Positions 24,945 through 34,150 are shown, numbered from the stretch's first letter. The stretch: DNA of 64,000 nucleotides from Bradyrhizobium yuanmingense (GCF_029167105.1 NZ_JARFML010000001.1:62001-126000); one strand, 5' to 3'. Program-made: numbers and translations. Notes: generated by a model from the letters alone, not told the origin.

Positions 24945-25868
24945 ATGCAGACGAGCCATGAGGTGGTGTGCCGCGATCCTGTTGCCGTGCCGATCGCAGC
25001 GGTGTCGACGCCGTTCCTCACCGCCTATTCCGCCGCAATCCGGCGCTACGAGCTACTTGAATCAGGTCAGGAGCAGCAGCTGGCGCGTCGCTGGCAGGAA
25101 ACGCGGGACCGGCGCGCCGCGGATGCGCTCGTCACCAGCCATCTTCGGCTCGCCGCCAAGTTGGCGAGGGGTTACAGGGGATACGGTCTGCCGCTGGTCG
25201 ATCTGATCGCGGAAGCGAATCTCGGCCTCGTGATCGCGGCGTCGCGCTTCGAGCCCGGGCACGGCGCCCGATTCTCCAGCTATGCGATCTGGTGGATCAA
25301 GGCCACCATTCACGACTACATCCTGCGATCGTGGTCCCTGGTCAAGATCGGGACGACAGCTGCGCAGAAGAAGCTGTTTTTCAAACTCCGCGGCGAGATC
25401 AGGAAAGCCACCAGCAGTGCGATGGCCGGGCTCACACCCGACGTCGCCGAATTGATCGCCGGGAAGCTCGAGGTGACGGCGCGCGAGGTGATCGAGATGG
25501 ACGCGCGGCTCCACCGCGACATGTCGCTGAACGCGCGCGTCGGTGACGAGGACGGTGGAACCGAGCTGGAGGCCCTGCTGGTCGATGGTGCGGTCGACGC
25601 CGAGACGATGCTTGCCGATGACGACCAGACGGAGCAGCGCAGCAGGGCTTTGCGCGCTGCACTGGACGGGCTCGCGCCGCGGGAGCGTCATATCTTCGAG
25701 GCGCGGCGCCTGAAGGAATGTCCCGTTACGCGCGATCAGCTCGCCCGAGAGCTGTCCATATCCAGCGAGCGGGTTCGGCAGATCGAGATCCGTACCTTCG
25801 CCAAAGTCAAACGGGCCGTCATGAACGCCGCGCGTGACGTGTCATACGCCGCCGCGTGCAGCGACTGA
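24945..25868 (+). CDS. rpoH: RpoH-like sigma-32 family sigma factor (paralog)
   Basis: The 307-residue protein has sigma region 2 (LVTSHLRLAAKLARGYRGYGLPLVDLIAEANLGLVIAASRFEPGHGARFSSYAIWWIKATIHDYILRSWSLVKIGTTAAQKKLFFKLR). This includes the RpoH-box-like stretch and is followed by region 4 (LAPRERHIFEARRLKECPVTRDQLARELSISSERVRQIEIRTFAKVKRAV). It is clearly of the heat-shock sigma family, and Bradyrhizobium has several rpoH paralogs. An AGGAGTGA ribosome site precedes the ATG. It sits between the histidine kinase and an RND pump gene, an unusual place for an RpoH gene. Confidence 0.92.
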   Translation: MQTSHEVVCRDPVAVPIAAVSTPFLTAYSAAIRRYELLESGQEQQLARRWQETRDRRAADALVTSHLRLAAKLARGYRGYGLPLVDLIAEANLGLVIAASRFEPGHGARFSSYAIWWIKATIHDYILRSWSLVKIGTTAAQKKLFFKLRGEIRKATSSAMAGLTPDVAELIAGKLEVTAREVIEMDARLHRDMSLNARVGDEDGGTELEALLVDGAVDAETMLADDDQTEQRSRALRAALDGLAPRERHIFEARRLKECPVTRDQLARELSISSERVRQIEIRTFAKVKRAVMNAARDVSYAAACSD

Positions 25869-25949
25869 ATTCGTTTTCATTTGAACGGAGGCGCGGCCGC
25901 CCTCACTTGTCCGACGATCCTGCGTAACCCTGTTTCAGGCAGACCAATC

Positions 25950-28900
25950 ATGGGAATTGTTCGCTTCGCGCTGCGGCTTCCGCATACTTTCTACGTGCTT
26001 GCGGCGTTGATCCTGTTCCTCGGCGGCATCGCGATTCGCTCGATGCCGACAGACATCTTTCCCGAGATCCGGATTCCCGTCGTCACCGTCATCTGGAGCT
26101 ACACCGGCCTTTCCACGCCGGAGATGGAACAGCGCGTCAGCACCTACAGCCAGTATTCGATCAGCGCCAATGTCAGCGGTATCAAGAATATCGAGGCGCA
26201 GACCCTCAACGGCTTGTCGGTTCAGAAGATCTACTTTCAGCCGGACGTCAATCTCGATCTCGCGATCTCGCAGATCGTCTCGGCGACCAACGCCATCCGC
26301 GCCCTGATGCCTCCCGGCATCCAGCCGCCGATCATCGTGCAGTTCAATGCCTCGAGCGTGCCGGTGCTCCAGCTCAGCCTCGAATCGAACAACCTGAATG
26401 AGCAGCAGCTCTACGATTTCGGCATCTACCGGGTCCGCCAGCAACTGGCGCCCGTTCCAGGCGTGACCCTGCCCACGCCTGCCGGCGGCAAATACCGCCA
26501 GATCATGGTCGACCTCGATCCGAACAAGCTGTTGGCGCGCGGATTGACACCGCTCGACATCGTCAACGCAGTGAACACGCAGAACCTGACGCTGCCGACC
26601 GGCACGACCAAGATCGGCGACACCCAGTACACCGTTCGTACCAACGCGACGCCGGCGACGATCCAGGATCTCAACATGATCCCGGTGAAGTTCGCGAACG
26701 GGGCCACGATCTTCCTGAAGGACGTCGCCCAGGTCCGCGACGGTGCCCAGGTTCAGCAGAACATTGTGCGCGAGGATGGCCACCGCGCCGTCCTGCTCAG
26801 CGTCATCAAGAACGGCAATGCCTCCACGCTGGCCGTCGTCAACGGCGTGAAGGCGGCCCTGACGTCGATCCGCGCGTCGGCGCCCGCGGGGCTGAAGGTG
26901 AACGAGCTGTTCGACCAGTCAATCTTCGTCACACACTCGGTCGATGGTGTGCTGCGCGAAGGCGCGATCGCGGCGGGCCTGACGGCATTGATGATCCTGG
27001 TGTTCCTGGGATCGTGGCGATCGACGCTCGTCGTCCTGATCTCGATCCCGCTGGCGATGCTGTCCTCGCTGATCGTCCTCTATTTCCTCGGCGAGACCCT
27101 CAACACCATGACGCTCGGCGGCCTTGCTCTTGCCGTCGGTATCCTCGTCGACGATTCGACGGTGACGATCGAGAACACGCACCGGCTCTGGACCGAGGAA
27201 GGCATGCCGCTGCCAGACGCGACTCTGCACGGAGCCGCCGAAATCGCCATTCCGACGCTGGTCTCGACGCTCGCGATCAGCTGCGTGTTCATCTCGGTCG
27301 TATTCCTCGAGGGCCCGGCCAAATATCTGTTCACGCCACTTGGCCTTGCCGTGGTGTTCGCGATGCTGGCGTCTTATGGCCTGTCGCGGACGCTGACGCC
27401 GATCACCATTGGCCTGCTCCTGAAGGGCGAGCAACGTCATGGCGAGGGCAATCGGCCGTCAAACATCCTCGCACGCGCCTCCGCGGCATTCGAGCGCGGT
27501 TTCGAACGCCTGCGCGACGGCTATTCCGATCTGCTGCTGAAACTGCTGCGGCACCGCGCAGTGATACCCGTCGTCGCCGTGCTGGTGCTGGCGCTCGGTG
27601 CCACGATGTTCGCCTATGTCGGCCAGGACTTCTATCCCCTGATCGACGGCGGCCAGATCCAGCTCCATGTTCGCGCCCCCGCGGGCACGCGGATCGAGCG
27701 GACGGAAGCGATCTTCCAGGCAGTTGAGGACAAGATCCGCGAGGTCATTCCCGAGCACGACCGGGCGCTGATCGTCGATAATATCGGCCTGCCGGCGCGG
27801 CCCTATAACCTTGCTTTCACGGACGGTTCCACCATCGGGGTGAACGACGGCACCATTCTCGTGTCGTTGAAGGAAGGGCACCAGCCGACGGCGGATTACA
27901 TCAGGAGGCTGCGGCAGGTGCTGCCGACGGCATTCCCGGAGGACACCTTCTATTTCCAGGCGGCCGATATCGTCACGCAGATCCTGAACTTCGGTCTCCC
28001 GGCGCAGATCGATGTCCGCACGGTCGGTTACGGCAACAACAATCTCGCCGTCGCCAAGGAACTGCAAAAGAGTCTCGCCGCGATCCCCGGCGTGGTCGAT
28101 GCACATCTGCAGCAGGAAGTCGATGCTCCCGCATTCTACGCCGACATCGACCGCACGCGCGCCGCGCAACTCGGTCTCAATGCGAGCACGGTGGCAACCA
28201 ACATCAATGTCAGCCTCTCATCGTCCGCGCAGGTCTCGCCGAACTTCTGGACGGATCCGACGTCCGGCATTCCCTATTACTTGGCTGTGCAGACGCCAGA
28301 GTACAGGACCAATTCGCTGAACGCGCTGGGCAACACGCCGGTTTCGGCCTCGCTTGCCGCAAGCGGGCAGACGGTGCCGGGCCTGCTCAGCAATGTTGCG
28401 ACCTTCAAGCGGGGCATCGTTCCGACCAATTCGAACCAAGCCAATGTGCAGCCGGTTTACGATGTCTATGCGAGTGTGCAGGGCCGTGATCTCGGCAGCG
28501 TCGCGGCTGACATCGAGAAGGTGACGTCCACGCTGCAGAAGCAACTCCAGCCGGGCAATTCGATCCAGGTTCTCGGCCAGATCCAGAGTATGCACCAATC
28601 GTTCCGCGATCTCTCCCTTGGGCTGCTGTTCGCGGCCATCCTCGTCTACCTGCTGATGGTCGTGAACTACCAGAATTTTGGCGATCCCTTTGTCGTCATC
28701 CTGGCACTGCCGGCGACATTCTGCGGCATCGTGACGATGCTGTTTATCACCGGGACGACGCTGAACGTACCTTCGCTGATGGGAGCCATCATGGCGATCG
28801 GCGTAGCCTCCGCGAACTCCATCCTGCTCGTGACATTCGCACGCGACGAGCAATTGAAGGGGCATTCGGCATTCCAGGCGGCGCTGAGCGCAGGCCGGAC

Positions 28901-29132
28901 GCGAATCCGGCCCGTGCTGATGACCGCGGCGGCGATGATCGTCGGGATGATCCCGATGGCGATCGGCGGGCCCGGCGAGGAGCAGAATGCAGCGCTCGCG
29001 CGGGCGGTTATCGGCGGTCTGCTGTTCGCAACACCGACCACCCTGCTGATCGTGCCTTATCTCTTCGCCATGCTGCGCAAAGGCAACGACGGCAAGCCTC
29101 ACCATGGGGTATTCGAGGAGCAACCGGAATGA
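25950..29132 (+). CDS. RND-family efflux permease (HAE-type)
   Basis: The start is the ATG at 25950 (MGIVRFALRLPHTFYVLAALILFLGG); an earlier ATG at 25881 gives a non-membrane leader. The 1060 residues have twelve predicted membrane segments and large periplasmic loops. TM4 carries the proton-relay Asp pair in LALAVGILVDDSTVTIENTHRLW. The C-terminal half has VGMIPMAIGGPGEEQNA. It pumps small molecules across the inner membrane together with the adaptor gene that follows by a 4-bp overlap. Substrates are unknown; it belongs to the drug/solvent type rather than the metal type. Confidence 0.93.
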   Translation: MGIVRFALRLPHTFYVLAALILFLGGIAIRSMPTDIFPEIRIPVVTVIWSYTGLSTPEMEQRVSTYSQYSISANVSGIKNIEAQTLNGLSVQKIYFQPDVNLDLAISQIVSATNAIRALMPPGIQPPIIVQFNASSVPVLQLSLESNNLNEQQLYDFGIYRVRQQLAPVPGVTLPTPAGGKYRQIMVDLDPNKLLARGLTPLDIVNAVNTQNLTLPTGTTKIGDTQYTVRTNATPATIQDLNMIPVKFANGATIFLKDVAQVRDGAQVQQNIVREDGHRAVLLSVIKNGNASTLAVVNGVKAALTSIRASAPAGLKVNELFDQSIFVTHSVDGVLREGAIAAGLTALMILVFLGSWRSTLVVLISIPLAMLSSLIVLYFLGETLNTMTLGGLALAVGILVDDSTVTIENTHRLWTEEGMPLPDATLHGAAEIAIPTLVSTLAISCVFISVVFLEGPAKYLFTPLGLAVVFAMLASYGLSRTLTPITIGLLLKGEQRHGEGNRPSNILARASAAFERGFERLRDGYSDLLLKLLRHRAVIPVVAVLVLALGATMFAYVGQDFYPLIDGGQIQLHVRAPAGTRIERTEAIFQAVEDKIREVIPEHDRALIVDNIGLPARPYNLAFTDGSTIGVNDGTILVSLKEGHQPTADYIRRLRQVLPTAFPEDTFYFQAADIVTQILNFGLPAQIDVRTVGYGNNNLAVAKELQKSLAAIPGVVDAHLQQEVDAPAFYADIDRTRAAQLGLNASTVATNINVSLSSSAQVSPNFWTDPTSGIPYYLAVQTPEYRTNSLNALGNTPVSASLAASGQTVPGLLSNVATFKRGIVPTNSNQANVQPVYDVYASVQGRDLGSVAADIEKVTSTLQKQLQPGNSIQVLGQIQSMHQSFRDLSLGLLFAAILVYLLMVVNYQNFGDPFVVILALPATFCGIVTMLFITGTTLNVPSLMGAIMAIGVASANSILLVTFARDEQLKGHSAFQAALSAGRTRIRPVLMTAAAMIVGMIPMAIGGPGEEQNAALARAVIGGLLFATPTTLLIVPYLFAMLRKGNDGKPHHGVFEEQPE

Positions 29133-30400
29133 ATGACGTTCGCGCAAGGACCGATGACGACGGGGCGACACACCGCCCGGGGGCGGAGAGCCTCCGGATT
29201 GTGGAACTGCCGGGAAAGGGCCCTCGATCCGGACGCCGTTACGGCGGCGCGCTGCTCGGCGGAGGCGTGCTCCTGCTGCTTGCGTGCGGTCTCGGCATCG
29301 GCGGCTGGCGGCACTATGAGGCCATGCGTGGCGTTGCCGCTGTGGCAGAGCAGGCTCGAACCAACCTTCCCGAGGTTCGGGTCGCGACGGTTAAGCCCGG
29401 AGGCGACATCATGAAGGTGAGCCTGCCGGCGACGACGACCGCGTTCGAGGCGGCCAACATCTTCGCGCGGACCACCGGCTACATCGAGAAGCGCTACGTC
29501 GATATCGGCGATCGGGTCAAGAAGGGCGAGCTGCTCGTGGAAATCACTGCGCCCGAACTCGACCAGCAAATCGCGCAGGCGCAAGCGACGCTCGCGCAGG
29601 ACCAGGCCGCGCTTCAGCAGGCGGAGGCAAGCCGGGAACTCGCCGACGTGACCAATTCGCGCGACAGCAATCTCGTCAAGCAGGGCTGGTTGACGGCACA
29701 ACAGGGCGACAATGATCGTCTCACCCTGCGCGCGCAGCAAGGCGCGGTGGGTGTCGCCCAGTCGAACATCACGGCGCAGGAAGCGCAGATCCGAGTTCTC
29801 CAGCAGGAGAAGTCCTATCAGCGTGTGGTGGCGCCATTCGACGGCGTGGTCACGCAGCGTAACGTGGACAACGGCAGCCTGGTATCAGCCGGGTCCACCT
29901 TCATGTTCACGCTGATGCATTCCGACGTGATCCGAACCCAGGTGTTCGTGCCACAGGACGAAGCGTTCGGCGTTGGCCCGGGCGTCGATGCGGATATCCG
30001 CGTCCCCGAGATTCCGGGGCGGACCTTTGCGGGCAAGGTCACGCGGATCGCAACCGCGTTGCAGCCGGGAAGCCGGACGCTGCTAACCGAGATCGACGTG
30101 CCCAATCCGGATGGCCTGCTCAGTCCGGGCATATATTGCACGGTCGAACTATCGATCCCGCGCAGGACAGCATCGACGACGATCCCATCCGATGCGCTCG
30201 TCTTCGACCAGAACGGCCTCCATGTCGTGGTGGTGCGCAACAACACGGTCCATTTTCAGCAGGTCTCGATCACCCGGGATTTCGGCACCACGGTGGAAGT
30301 GCGCGATGGCGTGCAGCCCGGCGACCAGGTCGTGCTCAATCCCGCGGTCAATCTGGCGGAGGGAAGCAAGGTCACGGTTCGCAAGAGCGAGACGAGCTAG
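29129..30400 (+). CDS. RND efflux periplasmic adaptor (membrane fusion protein)
   Basis: The 423-residue product starts in an ATGA overlap with the permease gene. It has a membrane anchor (GALLGGGVLLLLACGLGIGGW, residues about 42-62), a first beta-barrel/lipoyl half (RTTGYIEKRYVDIGDRVKKGELLVEI), a coiled-coil hairpin rich in Gln and Ala (QIAQAQATLAQDQAALQQAEASRELADVT) and a second lipoyl half (FDGVVTQRNVDNGSLVSAGS). This layout is typical of HlyD_D23/AcrA-like adaptors. It joins the permease to an outer-membrane channel; no OprM-type gene is next to it. Confidence 0.93.
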   Translation: MNDVRARTDDDGATHRPGAESLRIVELPGKGPRSGRRYGGALLGGGVLLLLACGLGIGGWRHYEAMRGVAAVAEQARTNLPEVRVATVKPGGDIMKVSLPATTTAFEAANIFARTTGYIEKRYVDIGDRVKKGELLVEITAPELDQQIAQAQATLAQDQAALQQAEASRELADVTNSRDSNLVKQGWLTAQQGDNDRLTLRAQQGAVGVAQSNITAQEAQIRVLQQEKSYQRVVAPFDGVVTQRNVDNGSLVSAGSTFMFTLMHSDVIRTQVFVPQDEAFGVGPGVDADIRVPEIPGRTFAGKVTRIATALQPGSRTLLTEIDVPNPDGLLSPGIYCTVELSIPRRTASTTIPSDALVFDQNGLHVVVVRNNTVHFQQVSITRDFGTTVEVRDGVQPGDQVVLNPAVNLAEGSKVTVRKSETS

Positions 30401-30410
30401 GACGCGAAAG

Positions 30411-31112
30411 ATGATGCGAATTGTACTCGCAGCGACGACGGCGTTGCTGCTCGGAAGCTCTCCTGGTCAGGCACAGGTCGCAACGACCGGCACGACTGCA
30501 ATGGATCTGCCGACGGTGCCGGGCGCGATCGTGGTCTCACCGCTCAACAGTCCCGGGCCGTTTTCCGCAACGACCGTGTCAGGTGCCCCGGACACGACGC
30601 TGGCGCCGGTTCCGCTCGCGTCGGATCCGACGACGCCGGGGACGGTGGTCGTCTGCGCTCCGCCGTCGTCATCGCCGACGCCGGTGCCGGCGACGCCGAC
30701 CGTATCGCCGATAGGCCTTGCATCACCGGGCATCGCGGCGCCGTTGCTGCCGGTGATAAGGCAGAACAGCAGCGCCACCGGTACGATCTCCTCAGCTGCG
30801 TCCTCAGGAACAGGTACGACGGTCGGATGCAGCTCGACGCCGGGGGGAGAGGTGACGAGCGCTGCGTCCCTGCCATTGTCGATCCCGCAAGTGGCAACAA
30901 GCCCCGCACCTGGTACGATTCAGGCGGAAGCCAGTGGTGCCGGTGGGACGGGCATAGACCCGAACGCTGCGGTTGTGCCCAGCCCGAACAGTTCGGCTTG
31001 CATGGAAGGCGTCTCGATGAATCTCGCCTCGCCTGCGACTGTGCTGCCGGCGAACGCTTCAGGCGCAGCACCAACGCCCGGCGTGTCGCCGGTGCTGCCG
31101 CCCGGATGCTGA
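30411..31112 (+). CDS. Exported Ser/Thr/Pro-rich protein, unknown function
   Basis: The 233-residue protein starts at the ATG at 30411 (MMRIVLAATTALLLGSSPGQA) with a signal peptide. The mature part is a low-complexity chain of Pro, Ser, Thr, Val and Ala (VPGAIVVSPLNSPGPFSATTVSGAPDTT...), with a few Cys (VVVCAPPSS, VGCSST, SACMEG and a final PPGC). It is the last gene of the efflux operon, 10 bp after the adaptor. It may be a cell-surface linker-type protein; no family is recognised. Confidence 0.7.
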   Translation: MMRIVLAATTALLLGSSPGQAQVATTGTTAMDLPTVPGAIVVSPLNSPGPFSATTVSGAPDTTLAPVPLASDPTTPGTVVVCAPPSSSPTPVPATPTVSPIGLASPGIAAPLLPVIRQNSSATGTISSAASSGTGTTVGCSSTPGGEVTSAASLPLSIPQVATSPAPGTIQAEASGAGGTGIDPNAAVVPSPNSSACMEGVSMNLASPATVLPANASGAAPTPGVSPVLPPGC

Positions 31113-31113
31113 A

Positions 31114-31372
31114 GTGCTTGGCCTGCGCCCGGCGGCCGCGCGTGACGTGCCGGTTTACTGGCTGGCGCTGCTACTTGCCGTGCTGGTCACGCTTGGAATC
31201 TACGCCTTCATGCGCTCGCACCACGGCCTTGCGCTGTCCGCGAGCCGTGACAACGCAGCGGCGGCGCGCAGCGTCGGCGTCCGTACCGCGCGGACGCGCC
31301 ACGTGCTGTGGATCGTGGTCGCGTTCGCCACCGGCGTGGTCGGCGCCGTGGTTTATTGCAGAAGGCGCGTCG
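31114..31372 (+). pseudogene. livM: livM-like branched-chain amino-acid ABC permease fragment
   Basis: The frame beginning at the GTG at 31114 encodes VYWLALLLAVLVTLGIYAFMRSHHGLALSASRDNAAAARSVGVRTARTRHVLWIVVAFATGVVGAVVY. This matches the central part of LivM permeases (RSRxGLALxAIRDNExAARSxGV and a following helix). The family is normally about 300-350 residues, so only about 80 are present: the N-terminal membrane helices and the C-terminal part are missing. The frame runs on to 31479 but becomes non-homologous after about 31372, where the opposite-strand patatin gene begins. It is a remnant, not a working permease. Confidence 0.75.
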
Positions 31373-31373
31373 G

Positions 31374-32540
31374 TTACTCGCGGCCGTCATGTTCGAGATC
31401 GAAGGTGAAGACTCCATCGGGACTCGAAGGGCGCGCGAGCACCTCGGGATGGCGCAGCGTGCGCAGGGCGTCGTGGTAGCCGGCGCGCCAATGCTCCTGC
31501 ATCGACAGCCGCGAGAACTCGTAGTCCTTGGAGTGTCCCTCGTGGTTGCGTGCGCGATAGATGAGATGGACGATGTTGTAGACGTTGCGGGAGACAGCCG
31601 TGCTGAGCAGCTTCACGTCCTCGTGTTGCCTGAGATCGTCGGGCAGCCGGCCGAGCAGCTCCGTGAGCGCGCGCCGCAGGCGCTGCACCCGCTTGAACTG
31701 GTTGGTGCGGGCGCGCGTACGGCTGGAATACTGGATTTCCTTATGCCGTGTGATCACTTCGGCCATGTTGGCGGGAAGTTGGCCGCGCGCGCTCCAGAGG
31801 TCGACCTGAAAGGCCAGGATGTCCTGCGGGGCATCCGATTCGATCACCCATTGCAGCGGCGTGTTGGAAACGAGACCGCCGTCCCAATAGTGCTCGCCCT
31901 CGATCTCCACCGAAGGAAAGCCCGGCGGTAGCGCGCCGCTCGCCATGATGTGCTCCGGCCGAATGGTATGGATGGTATTGTCGAAATAGACGAAATTACC
32001 AGTTCTGACGTTGACCGCGCCGGCGCTGAAGCGCGTCAGTCCGCTGTTGAGCCGATCGAAATCGACCAGCCGCTCCAGCGTGGTCTTGAGCGCACGCGTG
32101 TCGTAGATGCTGGTCGCATCGCTGGCTCCGCCGGGCTGCAGCCAGGGTAACACGGGACGGGCGGAGAAGAATCCGGCGGCGCCACACGTGGCCGCAAGAC
32201 CGGCGTTCATCTGGTTGATGAGGTTGCGTGTGCTGTCGCTCTTTGTCCAATCGCTGAAAGCCGACCAATCCCAGGGCGCCGGCGCGGTGACCTGGGTCCA
32301 GAATTCGCGCAGGCGATCGACGCGGCACTCCGGCGGGTTGCCGGCGATGATAGCCGCATTGATCGCGCCGATCGAAATGCCGGCGACCCAATCGGGGTGG
32401 ATGCTGGCTTCGGCGAGGGCTTCATAGACGCCCGCCTGGTAGGCGCCGAGCGCACCGCCGCCTTGCAATAGCAGGGCGATGCAATCAAAGGGAAGCTGCC
32501 GCTGCGCGGGTGAGAGCTGCGGTCGAGGCTGGAAGTTCAT
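31374..32540 (-). CDS. Patatin-like phospholipase family protein
   Basis: I start at the ATG at 32540 (388 residues); the longer frame adds an Arg-rich leader. The protein contains the oxyanion loop LLLQGGGALGAYQAGVYEAL (GGGALG at 27-32), the nucleophile motif GISIG (S56), and YWDGGLVSNTP with the catalytic Asp near residue 216. This is the Ser-Asp dyad of patatin hydrolases that cleave acyl chains from phospholipids. There is no signal peptide, so it acts in the cytosol or on the inner face of membranes. The PepSY-domain gene starts 638 bp upstream and is separated from it by only 38 bp. Confidence 0.92.
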   Translation of the reverse strand: MNFQPRPQLSPAQRQLPFDCIALLLQGGGALGAYQAGVYEALAEASIHPDWVAGISIGAINAAIIAGNPPECRVDRLREFWTQVTAPAPWDWSAFSDWTKSDSTRNLINQMNAGLAATCGAAGFFSARPVLPWLQPGGASDATSIYDTRALKTTLERLVDFDRLNSGLTRFSAGAVNVRTGNFVYFDNTIHTIRPEHIMASGALPPGFPSVEIEGEHYWDGGLVSNTPLQWVIESDAPQDILAFQVDLWSARGQLPANMAEVITRHKEIQYSSRTRARTNQFKRVQRLRRALTELLGRLPDDLRQHEDVKLLSTAVSRNVYNIVHLIYRARNHEGHSKDYEFSRLSMQEHWRAGYHDALRTLRHPEVLARPSSPDGVFTFDLEHDGRE

Positions 32541-32578
32541 GACGAGTGGGCTCTTTGACTGGTGATAGCGATGCCTTG

Positions 32579-33178
32579 TTAACGGCGGCTCGATTCCTGC
32601 TTTCCGACTTTGGGCGGCTCGAGCGTCACCTCTTTCAAATGGTCGCCGCTGGCGACCACGATCACGAAGTTGAGCTTGCCGTCCTGACGCATCAGTCCAC
32701 CGGCCAACGCGCTGCCGGCTGCCGCTCTCTCGGCGACCCGCACGGCATCCGACAATTCCTGCTTGATCCATCTGAGGGTGAGGATGTTGGCGAGGTCTTC
32801 CCGGTCGAGCTCCTTCAGCGAGAACGTCAGCTCCTTTCCGGTGATTCTGCCGGTATTGGCGTCAATGGCGTTCTCCCACACGTGCTCATTCCTGATGGTG
32901 CGGACGCGGTAGAGGGGCGAGCCCGCCGACTCGAAGCTGATGTCGGCCGTCTTCGAGCCGCTATGCAGTTGTTCCGCGATCGCCATGGCGCGGCTGAGGG
33001 GGATGCGTGTGGTGCGGAATTCCGAGAGGACGCGGCGGATGTCGGCTTCCTCGTTGTCGCTCTGCGAAGCCGCGCCTTGGCTGTCGACCGGCGAGAAATT
33101 GCGGACGTCCCCGACGGCGGCGCCGGCGGCGAGCGTGGCGGACCACACGATCAGTGCAAACAAATGTTGTTTCGACAT
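32579..33178 (-). CDS. Exported protein with two PepSY-like domains
   Basis: The 199 residues start at the ATG at 33178 with a signal peptide (MSKQHLFALIVWSATLAAGAAVG). Two PepSY-type repeats follow: IPLSRAMAIAEQLHSGSKTADISFESAGSPLYRVRTIRNEHVWENAIDANTGRI and ELSDAVRVAERAAAGSALAGGLMRQDGKLNFVIVVASGDHLKEVTLEPPKV. PepSY modules inhibit or fold peptidases or bind periplasmic ligands. The gene lies upstream of the patatin gene on the same strand, so the two may be co-transcribed. Confidence 0.82.
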   Translation of the reverse strand: MSKQHLFALIVWSATLAAGAAVGDVRNFSPVDSQGAASQSDNEEADIRRVLSEFRTTRIPLSRAMAIAEQLHSGSKTADISFESAGSPLYRVRTIRNEHVWENAIDANTGRITGKELTFSLKELDREDLANILTLRWIKQELSDAVRVAERAAAGSALAGGLMRQDGKLNFVIVVASGDHLKEVTLEPPKVGKQESSRR

Positions 33179-33201
33179 CGGATCAATCCCGGTCTGGTCG
33201 G

Positions 33202-33477
33202 TCAATTATTCGCCGCCGGCGAGTGCGCGACGACGATCTCCTTGTCGGAGGGCCCCGGCAGCGACTGATTGGTATCGATCACGACGCGCTCCGGTGGCTT
33301 CACGTCGGAGTGGATGCGGATTGGGAGTCGTGCAGGACCCGGCTCGGCGGGATGAGCGGGCAGTTGCGCCGGCAGCACCCAGTTCGCCAGGAAAAGCAGG
33401 CAGACCAGCGCTCCACCCACCGACAGGAAGTAGCCGCGCAAGGGGAGGGCGGAGTCGGTCGGCAGGCTCGCACGCAT
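33202..33477 (-). CDS. Small single-pass membrane protein, unknown function
   Basis: The 91-residue protein is MRASLPTDSALPLRGYFLSVGGALVCLLFLANWVLPAQLPAHP...RLPIRIHSDVKPPERVVIDTNQSLPGPSDKEIVVAHSPAANN. It has one hydrophobic segment at about 16-37 and a soluble tail with a PIRIHSDxK.PE motif. Similar proteins recur in Bradyrhizobium. I chose the ATG at 33477 because the longer frame is Arg-rich. It is followed by the PepSY gene on the same strand (23 bp). Confidence 0.7.
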   Translation of the reverse strand: MRASLPTDSALPLRGYFLSVGGALVCLLFLANWVLPAQLPAHPAEPGPARLPIRIHSDVKPPERVVIDTNQSLPGPSDKEIVVAHSPAANN

Positions 33478-33541
33478 GAACTTTGCGGATCGTCGGCTCA
33501 CGGCAGGTCGCTCCCGACGGGCACATCGGTCAATCTCATCA

Positions 33542-33760
33542 TCAGATACTCCAGGGGCGCGGGTGCCGGCGTGCGAGCTCGACATCGAGATAGCCACGCT
33601 CGTCGAGCCAGTCCGTTGGACAAAAGGCGCGGGCTTTCGGATCGATCATGAATCCGTCGCGCTGGAGCGCAGATCGCGTTCCGGTACGACCGGTCCAGAT
33701 GGCCTCTCCGCTGGTCGGATTCACTTCCATCACGTCAAAGACTTCGATGAAGTTCAGCAT
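33542..33760 (-). CDS. Small hypothetical protein
   Basis: The 72-residue product, MLNFIEVFDVMEVNPTSGEAIWTGRTGTRSALQRDGFMIDPKARAFCPTDWLDERGYLDVELARRHPRPWSI, is soluble, with no signal or membrane segment. Its composition and its place in a run of minus-strand small genes suggest a real gene, but no family is recognised. Confidence 0.55.
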   Translation of the reverse strand: MLNFIEVFDVMEVNPTSGEAIWTGRTGTRSALQRDGFMIDPKARAFCPTDWLDERGYLDVELARRHPRPWSI

Positions 33761-33781
33761 GTCAGGATACCGGGCGCCGTC

Positions 33782-33937
33782 TCACGTCGACTGCGACATG
33801 CGGTCGAATTCCTCGGGGGCGACGCCCCTGCGCGCGAGCTCGGACTCGATCACGTCGAACAAGCATTCGACCGGCGCGATCCAGACATTGACCCAGTAGA
33901 TGATGCAGTCGCGGGCGATCAGCAGGGCCGGTGTCAT
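33782..33937 (-). CDS. Very small protein coupled to a small membrane protein
   Basis: The 51 residues from the ATG at 33937 are MTPALLIARDCIIYWVNVWIAPVECLFDVIESELARRGVAPEEFDRMSQST: one hydrophobic amphipathic stretch and an acidic helical tail. Its start overlaps the stop of the upstream gene (ATGA at 33934-33937), which supports both genes. Function unknown. Confidence 0.6.
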   Translation of the reverse strand: MTPALLIARDCIIYWVNVWIAPVECLFDVIESELARRGVAPEEFDRMSQST

Positions 33938-34134
33938 GCGAGGGTCCTCCGCTGCAGTCGAACGGTGCCGGGCCGGCGCGCGGCAAGCGTATGAGCCCAA
34001 GCGATGATTGCGATCGTGATGCCAAGCAGCACGCTCAGGGTCACGAGGCACAGGGCGACAATCGCGTTCAGCGATGCGGCGGCGAGGCCGGGCAACGGAT
34101 TTTCGCGCATCAACGCAAACAGCAGTGTTGACAT
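33934..34134 (-). CDS. Small membrane protein preceded by a TetR-type operator
   Basis: The 66 residues are MSTLLFALMRENPLPGLAAASLNAIVALCLVTLSVLLGITIAIIAWAHTLAARRPGTVRLQRRTLA, with one long hydrophobic segment at about 19-48. It is the first of a group of short genes on the minus strand. A sequence nearly identical to the operator of the TetR gene at 35744-36394 lies at 34151-34171, 17 bp upstream of its start. It may therefore be regulated by that repressor. Confidence 0.62.
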   Translation of the reverse strand: MSTLLFALMRENPLPGLAAASLNAIVALCLVTLSVLLGITIAIIAWAHTLAARRPGTVRLQRRTLA

Positions 34135-34150
34135 TTCGCGTCTCCTTAAT

